Source: Brachybacterium squillarum M-6-3 | Lineage (GTDB): Bacteria > Actinomycetota > Actinomycetes > Actinomycetales > Dermabacteraceae | Length of the DNA stretch: 64,000 bases | Reading direction: 5' to 3' | Assembly (NCBI RefSeq): GCF_000225825.1 | Contig: NZ_AGBX01000001.1 | Span: forward strand, 682,001 to 746,000 | Shown: piece by piece, positions 1 through 9,100 of the stretch | How the letters are laid out: each line of letters opens with the position of its first letter | Position numbering within the stretch: the first letter of the stretch is position 1 | Notes under the pieces: model-generated | What the model was told of the DNA's origin: nothing | What the model saw: only the letters and a program-made list of their open reading frames with translations | Database searches by the model: none | Program-made: the position numbers and the translations under genes

Positions 1-1552
1 TGTCGACGGCCAGGCCTCCGGCAGCACGCTGGGCGTGCTCGTGGAGGGCCGCCTGCCCCGGGTACTCGGGCGCGGTGAGCATCGTGGTCTCGACCAGACG
101 GAGGGCACCCCGTTCGATCTGGTTCGCGAGCAACAGTGGTGCCGGGTGCGGGTCGGGATCCTGCCGACGCTCCTCCGTCCGCCAGTAGCCGACGAAGATG
201 TGGCCGTTCAGCAGCCACAGCTGACCGTCGATGCCCGCCTGCTCCAGCAGGCTCGCGAGGAGGACCGTCGAGTCGAGGCAGGTGGCGAGTCGCTCCTCAA
301 GGACCTCCGGTGCGGATCGGATGCGTTGGGTGTCCTCGGCCCACGCGGCCGGGGGGTTCGCATAGGTGAGGCCCCGGGCATGCACGGCGCGGCAGATCGC
401 GTCGACGATGGCGTCGTTGCGTTCCTCGTCCCCCTGGTAGGCGTCGAGTCCCCCGCGCCCGGTCCTCGCCGCGAGGATCGTGTCGGCCTCCCGCAGCAGT
501 CCGGACAGGGCCGGTTCCTGCGGCTGGACGAAGCCGGCCAGGGTGTGCTCGACTCCGTCGTCGGGCGCGAGCCGCCAGTTGCGAGGTCCGTGGACGGTGA
601 TGGCGCCGCCCTCGGGGAGCACGGTCCGCTCCACGCCACCGGCCGAGAGGGTGACCCGGACCCGGGCCTCCGTCACCTGGTCGAGGACCAGGAGTGCCGC
701 GCGGTCGAGGACCAGCTCGACCTCGGGTTCCTGGCGGTCCCCGGCCGCGAGGGTGACCACTTGGTCGCTGGCCAGGGAGATCGAGGACGCATCGACCACG
801 AGCGCGACCGACACCCGGAGGATCGGGAGGTCGGAGACCCCGCCCGTGAGGGCGATGCCGAGCCGGACCACGGGCCGCCGGAGGACCGACGAGGCGTGGA
901 CGGGGCGGGGATCGTGCGAGAAGCCGACGCCGACGGAATCGAGTGCAGCGGCGGCGTCGCCGGCGGGACGCGGAGACGGTGCCCCGGCCGGGTCGGCCCC
1001 TGCATCCTCATCGGTGGACGGCCCCGTGCCGGCGCCGGAAGAGGTCGCGCCATCGACAGGAGGTGCCGCGTCCGCCTGCAGGTCCCGGACCGCCTGCAGG
1101 AGGTCTTCGATCTCGGCGAGGGCGTCGTCCAGCTCGAGGAGCAGGAAGAGACCGCCCACCTCCATGAGGACCCGGGTCGCCTCCGCGGTGTCGACGGCCA
1201 CCGTGGCGTGGGCGAAGCGGTTCCGGGTCCCCAGGACGGCCCGCGAGGCCTGGGCGACCTCGTCGTCCACCGGGATCAACGGACGGCCCGACACCCGGAA
1301 GTGCAGGAGTTTCAGTTGGACGGCCGGGTCGGTGATCTCGTGGACCATCCCCCGCCGGCCACGTTCGCGGTCCCTGGCGGTGAAAGCGCGCTGCCAGCTC
1401 TCCTCGATGCCCTGTTCACGGAGCCGTACCTCCACGTAGGGCTGGAGGTGCTGCGGGAGGACCTGGAGCAGCGCTCGGGTCACGTAGTCGATGGCCTGGG
1501 GCTGCACGGCGGCTCCGGTTCGTGTCTCGTGGGGGCGAGAGGGTGTGCCCAT
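1..1552 (-). CDS. HEPN(Swt1)/transglutaminase-like protein, N-terminal part of a probable DUF4011-type helicase (runs off left edge)
   Basis: The open frame starts at an ATG at 1552 and continues without a stop to base 1, so 517 codons are visible. Residues about 20-150 are helical and contain RNRFAH (110-115), the Rx4H signature of HEPN domains; the arrangement fits the Swt1-type HEPN found in defence proteins. A beta-rich middle follows. Around residues 420-455 there is ATCLDST and then GHIFVGYW, a Cys/His pattern of transglutaminase-like folds. In known families this segment precedes a DUF4011 superfamily 1 helicase and a Vsr-like nuclease in very large proteins, so the missing part is probably a helicase (inference). 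A GGAG lies about 12 bases before the ATG, a rather long spacing. It is the last visible gene of the minus-strand module starting at 20501, 57 bases after the preceding stop. Confidence 0.62.
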   Translation of the reverse strand, partial: MGTPSRPHETRTGAAVQPQAIDYVTRALLQVLPQHLQPYVEVRLREQGIEESWQRAFTARDRERGRRGMVHEITDPAVQLKLLHFRVSGRPLIPVDDEVAQASRAVLGTRNRFAHATVAVDTAEATRVLMEVGGLFLLLELDDALAEIEDLLQAVRDLQADAAPPVDGATSSGAGTGPSTDEDAGADPAGAPSPRPAGDAAAALDSVGVGFSHDPRPVHASSVLRRPVVRLGIALTGGVSDLPILRVSVALVVDASSISLASDQVVTLAAGDRQEPEVELVLDRAALLVLDQVTEARVRVTLSAGGVERTVLPEGGAITVHGPRNWRLAPDDGVEHTLAGFVQPQEPALSGLLREADTILAARTGRGGLDAYQGDEERNDAIVDAICRAVHARGLTYANPPAAWAEDTQRIRSAPEVLEERLATCLDSTVLLASLLEQAGIDGQLWLLNGHIFVGYWRTEERRQDPDPHPAPLLLANQIERGALRLVETTMLTAPEYPGQAALHEHAQRAAGGLAVD

Positions 1553-1609
1553 GATGTCATCGGGCTCCGACAGGCGGCGATGCTCGCCGCGGGTCGGGAA
1601 AGAGAGTCG

Positions 1610-3700
1610 TCATCCTCCCGACGTGCCGAGGTGACGCCCGATGTACCCGACGTAGACCTTGCCGGTGCCGCCGACGTCGTCGTGGAAGTGCAGTCGAGGG
1701 CTGATCCGTCCGACCTGGGTAAGTTTCAGGTGGGCCCACATGTGCACGTGACCCGCGGGATCCACCGCTGCGGGCACGGGGAGCAATCGTTGATCGGCGA
1801 GGTCCCGTCGAGCGGTGGTCGTCTCGGACTCCCGTGCCGCGTAGTGCGAGACCCCGAACCCGGCGTACCCGCTCGGGGTGGTCCGCAGGTAGCCGTACAG
1901 GCCCTCGTCATGGACGCCTTCGGCCCGCGCCCGGGCGTAGTCGTAGAGGGCGAGCAGGCCCTCCCAGCACCGCTTGGCGCCCACCGTGTTGGTGTCGTAC
2001 TCGTCGAGCGCCTCGGTGGTCGCGGGGTCGCCCGTGAACTCGACGTAACGCTCGAGGTCGAGCGCCATGATCGGGATGTCGGAGAACTGCTCGGGGAACG
2101 GTTCGTCCGCCGGATGGCCGGGTGCGTCGACGTCGGACGGGCCGCTCGTCCCGCCCGGCGCGAAGCTGCTGAGCGCCCGGGCGTTCGACTCCGCGGTGTG
2201 GCGGCGATCGATCTCGCGCGCGAGCTCCCGTTCCAGGCCGGCACGGGAGCGTTCGAGCTCCTCGGTGGCGTCGGCCATGCGCTCGGCGTGGGCCTGCCGG
2301 TCGAGGGCGTCCCGTTCCGCGTCCTCGAGCACCTCGCTCATGGTCCGCGCCCAGTCCAGGGCTTCCTCCAGGGACCCCGTACCCGTGGCCTCGAGCAGGG
2401 CGGCGAGCGCGGGATCGGCGGCGGACCCCGTGGGCGTGAGCGGGCTCGGTCCCTGGGCCTCCCCGCCGTCGCCCGACCGCTCGGCCCCCGCGGCCGGTCG
2501 CGGGTCCTTCGGCGGCGTCGCCGTCCGCGGTGACGTCACGGCGCCGGCGTCATCCGGCTTCGCGGGCCCGGGATACATCGGCGACGAGGGGGTGAGGACG
2601 GGGGCGGGGGCCGCGGATCCCTCGCGCGGTGTCCTCGGTGAGGACCGGACCGGTGATCCGTCGTGCTCCGCCGTCCGGGGGAGGACGGGTTCCGAAGGGC
2701 CTGTCGGCCGGATGCCGGTCGGAGGTGTCTCCGGTCCGGGGTGGCCCGTTCCCCGCGCACGGCGACCGACCCGGAACTGTTCGGACAAGGCGCGACGGTC
2801 GAAGACCCGGCGGGCCTCGCGGAGTCCGACCGGTTCCTCCGTCGCCCACGCCTCGAAACGCGCGATACGTCCCACCAGGGCGGCGGCGGCCCGCACGGGC
2901 AGGGTCTCGAGGCGGGCGACACCGATGCGTCGGTGCCGCAGGGCGTCCTGCGCGTCGAAGGGGACCGGGGACGGGGCGAACGACCGGATGCTCCCCGGTC
3001 GGACTCCCATGGACTTCCCCAGGTGATGCATGAGCAGGGCGTTCGCCTCGTGGTCGAGGACGTACGAGTGCGCGAGTCCGGCGAGCTCGCGGGAGCGTCG
3101 CTCCATCCATTCCCGGACCTGCTCGGGATCCTGACCGGGTCGGGCCGCGGTGACGAAGACGGGGGCGCGACGCCCCTCGTCGGCGAGGACGGCGGCGAAC
3201 TCCCGGAAGTGGTCTTTCCCGATCACCCAGGTGGCATCGTCGAGGTCGCTGGCCCCGTCGAGGATCGTGAGCTCCTCGAGCAGGCGCGGGACGAGACGCG
3301 GGCGGTTCCCGAACCGCTGCTCGGAGTTGCGGACGATGACACTGAGCCATCCGCCACCACCGCTGTCCTCGACCCCGAGGGCCTCGGTGAGCCATTCCCC
3401 CTGGTCTCCGCTCTCGGCGAGGGTGAGTCGCAGGGCCCGCGTCGCCTCGCCCCCGAACCCGTCCAGACGGGTCGTGAAGGAGTCGCCGGACAGCACGGCC
3501 GGGAGCCCGGCACCGAGCGAGCCGTGCTTCTCCGCGATCCAGGTGCGGGCGGCGGTGTCCAGCCGATCGAGCCACGGTCCCTCGTCGGTGACCCGGAGGA
3601 GCGACCGGAAGTCGTAGTACCGGGGGTCGGGCGCGTCCGGTTCCGGTGCCGCGGTGGCCGCCCGGCGGCCGGGGCGTGGAGCGTGGTGTTCGGGGGCCAT
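1610..3700 (-). CDS. Coiled-coil protein of unknown function with a conserved-looking C-terminal domain
   Basis: 696 aa. I chose the ATG at 3700 because AAGGA-type ribosome-binding sequence lies about 7 bases upstream; an earlier in-frame ATG (3841) would reach into the preceding gene. Residues 25-310 form a globular part with a GLAHSYVLD segment and a GSIRSFAPSP segment. Residues about 310-430 are Pro/Ser/Thr-rich and probably disordered. Residues about 440-510 are strongly charged and helical, a likely coiled coil. The last 160 residues form a second domain ending in a Gly-rich RLHFHDDVGG...YVGYIGRHLG motif. I do not recognise a catalytic signature and assign no function. Its place in the defence operon, 76 bases after the helicase gene, suggests an accessory subunit or sensor; this is context only. 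Confidence 0.75.
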   Translation of the reverse strand: MAPEHHAPRPGRRAATAAPEPDAPDPRYYDFRSLLRVTDEGPWLDRLDTAARTWIAEKHGSLGAGLPAVLSGDSFTTRLDGFGGEATRALRLTLAESGDQGEWLTEALGVEDSGGGGWLSVIVRNSEQRFGNRPRLVPRLLEELTILDGASDLDDATWVIGKDHFREFAAVLADEGRRAPVFVTAARPGQDPEQVREWMERRSRELAGLAHSYVLDHEANALLMHHLGKSMGVRPGSIRSFAPSPVPFDAQDALRHRRIGVARLETLPVRAAAALVGRIARFEAWATEEPVGLREARRVFDRRALSEQFRVGRRARGTGHPGPETPPTGIRPTGPSEPVLPRTAEHDGSPVRSSPRTPREGSAAPAPVLTPSSPMYPGPAKPDDAGAVTSPRTATPPKDPRPAAGAERSGDGGEAQGPSPLTPTGSAADPALAALLEATGTGSLEEALDWARTMSEVLEDAERDALDRQAHAERMADATEELERSRAGLERELAREIDRRHTAESNARALSSFAPGGTSGPSDVDAPGHPADEPFPEQFSDIPIMALDLERYVEFTGDPATTEALDEYDTNTVGAKRCWEGLLALYDYARARAEGVHDEGLYGYLRTTPSGYAGFGVSHYAARESETTTARRDLADQRLLPVPAAVDPAGHVHMWAHLKLTQVGRISPRLHFHDDVGGTGKVYVGYIGRHLGTSGG

Positions 3701-3776
3701 GCGGGTCCTTCCTCGGGGTGATCGGGATCGCGGGAATGCCGGTCCGGCACGGGCGCCGTACGGCGCCGTTCCCGGC

Positions 3777-6155
3777 TCAGTCCACGTGCAGGAACGGGCT
3801 GGCGGCCTTCGTCCACGTGTAGACGAGTTCGTCGCGGGCACGGGAGGCTCCGACGTAGAGCAGGGACCGTTCCTGCAGCTCGGCGATGGAGGCGGCTTGT
3901 TCGTCGTAGGCCTGGCCGGGCTGCGGCCTCCGCACGGAGCCCGCGTCGACCTCGAACAGCAACACCTTCGAGAACTCCATGCCCTTGGCCCGGTGGAACG
4001 TCATGGCGAGCGGGGCGCCGGTGCGTTCGGCGTTGCGGTCGATGTTCGCGACCGTGAGGCCCCGCTCCGCCATCGCCCGCACCAGCAGGTCGCGGGTATT
4101 CGCCCATCGGGTGAGCAGGCCGATGGCCGAGGGGTCCATGTCCGCCTCGTGGAGCTCGTCGAGCCAGGTCCGCAGCTGCGTCGCCGTCTTCTCGAGCTCG
4201 TCGGTCAGGTCCTCCGCGTGGATCGGCAGGGGCTCCGGGCCGCTCCGGGCCGACCGGAAGGAACCCCCTCCCGCGGCACCGATCGTCTCCTCGTCCATCG
4301 ACCCGAGGTCGAAGTCGCCGCCGTCGAGGACCCTCACGGCGAACTCCAGGTTCTGGGCGGTCGTGCGGTAGTTGAGCTTCAGCCTTCGGGAGCGACCGGT
4401 GATGCGGATCCCGTAGCGACCCAACCGCACGGGATTGGTGTAGATCCGCTGGTGGGAGTCCTCCGCGATGAACATGTCGTCCTCGCCCTCGGCGACCAGG
4501 GCCCGCAGCATCTGCCACTGGGGCGGTCGCAGGTCCTGCCCCTCGTCCACGAGGACGTGGTCGGCGGGGCGTTCCCCGGTCTCCTCCGCACGGGCGTCGA
4601 GCACCGCGGCGGCGACGGCGCTGAGCTCGTCCCAGTCGATCTGCTCGTCCCGCATCCCGTTCTCGCGGTATCGGGCGACGACCTTCCACACCGCGCGGCG
4701 CTGGTTCCGGCCCAGCCGCGTCCCCCGCCCGCCCCGGGCCACCCGGAGATACGCGGTCTCGTCGGTGATCCGGTGCGGGAGCACCACCTCCCGGTACTCG
4801 TCGGCGAGGAAGGACTCCGAGCGGAGGGCCTCGTCGAGGTCCGCCCCGGCCTCGTCGAGGGCAGTCTGCCAGGCCGTGCCGCCGGAGCGCATCCGTTCGA
4901 GCCGGCGGGTGCCCCATCCGAGCACCTGCTCCATGGGTCCCTCGATCCCGGGACGCCCGACCACCAGGTTGCGGGCGATCCGGTCCACGTTCTCGATGTG
5001 CATCCCCGGGTTCCCCAGCACGTCGGTGCGCTCGACGTCGCCGTCCAGGGAGCGCACGTGGGTCCCGAGCGCGTCGGCGAGGTTGCGGGTGTAGGTGGTC
5101 AGGACGATGCGTGGGGTGTGGCCCTGCTCGCGCGACTCCCGGGCCAGGCGGACCGCCCGGTGGACGAGGACGACGGTCTTCCCGGTCCCGGCCCCGCCTG
5201 TGAGCCGGTAGGGGCCGCGGGTGTTCACATCGACGTAGGTCTGCTGCTCAGGATGGAGGAACACCCGCCACTGCTGGAAGTCCGCCGAGGCGAGGATCTT
5301 CTCGAGCGCCTTGTCGTCCCTGATCAGGTGGAAGGTGGCCCGGGATGCGTCCGAGCCCATGGACCGCACCAGGTCCTCGGTGGACGAGGGGGTGCCGACG
5401 GCGGTACCGCCACCGGCACCGGTGAAGTAGGCGGCACGGACGTCGGGGAGGGAGGTCCCCGTGGCGAGGTCCAGGAGCGCCTTCCCCTGCCAGCCCGGGG
5501 CGGAGTCGGCCAGTTCCAGGAGCTGGTCCTCGTCGGCCTCGGCGGCGGCGCGGGCGAGCGCGTGGTCGATGCCGAGTTCCTCCTCGAGCTCCTGCGCGCT
5601 CACGGTGAGGACCGGGCCGCCGGCTCCCGTCGGCGCGGGCGCGGGAGCCTCCGGCGTGGCCTCCGTCGACCCGTCCTCGGCCTCTCGCTCCTCGTGTTCC
5701 CGTCGGGCCGCCTCGCGGGCCTCCCGCTCCGCGATCTGCTCCGCAGCGATCTCCGCGGCGCGGCGCTGCAGCTCGGACTCCGAGTACCCGCCACCCTCGC
5801 CGGTCCGGAGCGCCTCGGCGTCGTCGCGGATCTCGGTGGAGCCGGAGACGGGGTTCACGCGCAGGTAGAGGGAGCGAGCCACGCGGTAGGCGTCGTCGTG
5901 GTCGTACACCCCCTCGACCAGCCAGAAGGGGTCGCCGGCACGACTGAGCTCGAAGGCCAGGATGCGGTACTGACGGGTGACCCGGATGGAGCGGATGCGG
6001 TCGTCCGCGGCCTGGTGGATCGGCTCGACGTGCAGCCCGGCCATCTCGCGGTTCGCGCGCAGCTTCTTCAAGGTGGAGTCGACCTGCGACAACAGGTTCT
6101 TGGGGATGCTCCCGAAGAAGGAGTCGGAGATCGAGATCGTGGTGGTCTCACTCAT
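3777..6155 (-). CDS. RelE-like domain fused to a UvrD-like superfamily 1 helicase
   Basis: 792 aa, ATG at 6155 with a GGAGG about 8 bases upstream; the start overlaps the end of the previous gene by 8 bases, so translation is probably coupled. Residues 1-100 read like a RelE/ParE-fold toxin (IRSIRVTRQYRIL, then HDDAYRVARSL), a fusion known in some bacterial UvrD-type helicases. Residues about 150-310 are charged and include low-complexity Glu/Ala. The helicase begins near residue 315: Walker A TGGAGTGKT (about 322-330), motif II VDEGQD (about 535), YRTTAQNLEFAV, and a C-terminal FHRAKGMEF and YVGASRARDELVYTW signature typical of UvrD/Rep superfamily 1A. Expected activity is ATP-dependent 3'-5' translocation on DNA. 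Whether the RelE-like part still cleaves mRNA cannot be judged from sequence alone. Confidence 0.88.
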   Translation of the reverse strand: MSETTTISISDSFFGSIPKNLLSQVDSTLKKLRANREMAGLHVEPIHQAADDRIRSIRVTRQYRILAFELSRAGDPFWLVEGVYDHDDAYRVARSLYLRVNPVSGSTEIRDDAEALRTGEGGGYSESELQRRAAEIAAEQIAEREAREAARREHEEREAEDGSTEATPEAPAPAPTGAGGPVLTVSAQELEEELGIDHALARAAAEADEDQLLELADSAPGWQGKALLDLATGTSLPDVRAAYFTGAGGGTAVGTPSSTEDLVRSMGSDASRATFHLIRDDKALEKILASADFQQWRVFLHPEQQTYVDVNTRGPYRLTGGAGTGKTVVLVHRAVRLARESREQGHTPRIVLTTYTRNLADALGTHVRSLDGDVERTDVLGNPGMHIENVDRIARNLVVGRPGIEGPMEQVLGWGTRRLERMRSGGTAWQTALDEAGADLDEALRSESFLADEYREVVLPHRITDETAYLRVARGGRGTRLGRNQRRAVWKVVARYRENGMRDEQIDWDELSAVAAAVLDARAEETGERPADHVLVDEGQDLRPPQWQMLRALVAEGEDDMFIAEDSHQRIYTNPVRLGRYGIRITGRSRRLKLNYRTTAQNLEFAVRVLDGGDFDLGSMDEETIGAAGGGSFRSARSGPEPLPIHAEDLTDELEKTATQLRTWLDELHEADMDPSAIGLLTRWANTRDLLVRAMAERGLTVANIDRNAERTGAPLAMTFHRAKGMEFSKVLLFEVDAGSVRRPQPGQAYDEQAASIAELQERSLLYVGASRARDELVYTWTKAASPFLHVD

Positions 6156-9100
6156 GCGCGGTGCCTCCGGTCAGTCCGAGTCGTTCGGCGACATTCTCCG
6201 TCGAGGGTCCGACGATCAACCACCCCTCCGATTCCAAGTGCTCCCGGTCCCGGGGTGGGAGTTCCTCGGCCACGAAGGCCCGGCGTCGCTCGGGCCAGGC
6301 GAGGTCCAGGGGGATCCCGGCGCCGAACTCCTCCCCCACCACGGGCGCCTCGACACCGAGGGACGAGAGGGCCCGCAGCACCTGCCGTTCGGTGTCCGTG
6401 ATCGCGTCGTCGAGGGCTTGCTGCCAGTCCTGCGGGACGACGATGTCGACCCGGGCGGGCACGGGCGCTGATTCCTCGACGGCGTCCCGGGTGACGTCGT
6501 GCCCAGCCACCACCAGGGAAGCGGTGGTGAGGACCACCGAGTCCCCGGCCGGATGCCCCTGGGCGAGGTTCGCGAGCAGGCCCCAGGTGCGCCAGGACTC
6601 CGCGAACCCGGTGGCCTCGACGGCGGCGGGGCGGTCGTCGAGGACGAGGGTGGTGGTGCCCGCCCTCCCGGGCGCCGGGATCGAGGCGACGACGGAGAGT
6701 TCCCCGGTGCAGCGGCCGACGACCTGGGATCCGCCGCTCCCCTCGGGCAGTGGCTTTCCGTCCAGCAGTCCGAGCGCGACCCCCGGCGCGTCGTCCGAGG
6801 AGATGCGGCCGAGAAGTGCGGTGTTCCCCGGGTACACGAAGAAGAACGGGAGTGGAGCGGCGACCCGGACCAGAGGATCCGTGGAGCCTGCCCGCATGAT
6901 GGCGAGCAGGAGGTCGATCGGGTCGGCGGTGAGGAGTCGGGCGGTGTCCCGGTTGCCCGGCGACCGCTGTTCCCAGGCTGCCACGGCCCGGTCCACCAGG
7001 AGATCCGGGAGCGTGCCGCCGGACCTGTCGTCGTCCCGTCGGGCGCGCTCGTCGAGGTCAGCCCGCGTGACGGCGAGGGGCAGGTACCCGTGCCGGCGCA
7101 GGCGCATCCGCTTGACCGCGTCGTCCGCCACCCGGTTGTGCGTCCCGCTGGCGTGGAAGGTGCGACCGTCTGTGTAGACGGCGATGCCCTCGACGTCGGC
7201 ACCGGGCCAGGTGAGGACGAAGTCGGGGCGGGTGCCCGCGACGTCCACCTGCGGGGTGATGGTGAAGACCCGTCCGCCGAGGCGCACGGTGACCACCTGG
7301 CCGCGGTCGCTGCTGCGGGTGGCGACGTCGGCCCCGGGCAGGGCCGATGCGGCGTCCCGGAAGGCCAGGCGGAAGCGACGTTCGAGGTCCGAGTCCGCGA
7401 CCGAGGACTGGTCGGCCGCACCGTCCACGGGCTCCCACCCCATCCGCTCGGCGTCCGGCTCCTGCCCGAGCAGGTGCTCGAGCAGCTCGACGGCGAGGTC
7501 GCGGCGCACCAGGGGACGTCGCGGCGGAGGGACCTGGGGCAACAGACAGCGATGGCAGGCCGCGAGGCCCTCCTCCTGGCAGGCACAGTCGCGCAGGGCG
7601 TCCAGGGCGCCGACGAGGATGGACCACACCTGGGGGGCCTCGGCGAGCTCCATCAGGTAGCCGGTGCCGCCGGGCACGGCGTCGGAGAGCAACAGGGCAC
7701 GTTCGCCCGCGCGGTCGGGATGGGGGACGACATCGAGGTCGAGCGAGCCGATGCTGCCGCCGAAGCGACGCTCGATGCCGAGCTGCCAGGCGCCGACCAG
7801 GTTCCAGAGGCTCTCGTCCGTGGGATCGTCCAGCACGTCGCGGGGCAGCGTCATCAGCACCGTCTCGGTGGTGACGGTGCGGGCGAGCAGCGCCGCCCGG
7901 TTCCGTCCCTCCCGGGCGTACCGCAGGCCGCACCAGGACTGATGGTCCTGGGGTCTGTTGCCACCGGTGTCGGAATCGTGGTGCCCGCATTCCGCGCACA
8001 GCAGGAAGCCGGGGGCGGAGCGGTCCTCGCCGGAGATCCGTAGGGTCCCGGAGGCCTGGTGGGGGGCGCCGAGGTTCAGCCGGGTGAGGGTGGTCCCCCG
8101 GTGCAGGTCCACGCCGAGCCCCAGGCCCGGTACAGTCCAGCGGTGGCGCAGCCGGTCGTGGTCGAACGCCACGGAGACGGCGGTCTCCCAGCGCATGCGT
8201 ACCCGGTCCTCGGAGGAATCGGTGATGCGGGAGCGGTTGCGGGTCATGGTGGAGTAGACCCGGCGGAGGTCCACCACGGCCCGGTGTTGCCCGGGGTCGC
8301 CGATCGCGCGGTCACCACAGCCCGGGCAGAGCACCGGGGGCGAGGTGTCCGCGAACGGGACCACCCGACCGCAGACGGGACAGAAGGCGGTGTCCTGCAG
8401 GGCGTGGCCGTCCACGCCGATGTCCACCGCGTCGACGACGAGGTCGCGGCCGTGGGCGTAGAAGTGGGACCCGGGGGCGAGTTCGGTGAGGGCGGGACGC
8501 CCGGAGCGGGTGATGGTGGAGGCCTCGTGCTGCCAGTGCCCGGCCTCGTCCTGCCAGATGAGGGTGGCGTCGAGGGCCACGGCGTCGTCCACCAGGGTGA
8601 AGTTGGGCAGCAGGGCGAAGCGCTCCAGCACCCCGATCCAGTGGGCGGACTCCAGGGCGGAGACCTCGGCCCCCACGCGTCCGGCGCTCCCCCGCAGGCG
8701 GCGGGCCTCGGCGCGGCGTTCGTCGTCGCTCAACGCCTCGGGGTCGCCGATCTCCTCCTGTTCGGCGCTGATCAGCAGCGACTCGGCCGTGAGGGCCTGT
8801 ATCGCGGCGGCTCGTTCCTCATCGGTGGGGAGCTCCGCGAGGGCGGCGAGGTTCTGCTGGACGTGGGCACGACGGCGCCGCAGCTCTTCGCGTTCGGCGT
8901 TCCAGGACCGGACGGCGTCGTGGACGGCCTGTTGCAGCCCGCTGCCCTGCTCGGTGGTGCGGGCCCAGGCGCGGAGGTCCTCCCGCGCCTCCTCGGTGAG
9001 ACCGTCCCAGGCGTGCTCCCCGGGGGCGAAGGTGCCCAGGAAGGCCTCGATGCGGTCATTCCCGCGGCGGCTCATCTCCTCCAGGAGCGCACCCAGGAAG

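Noticed and set aside
35-2533. Plus-strand frame of 832 codons opposite the first two genes
   Set aside because: Gly/Arg/Val-rich translation without domains; the minus strand has HEPN, Cys/His and coiled-coil features with proper starts.
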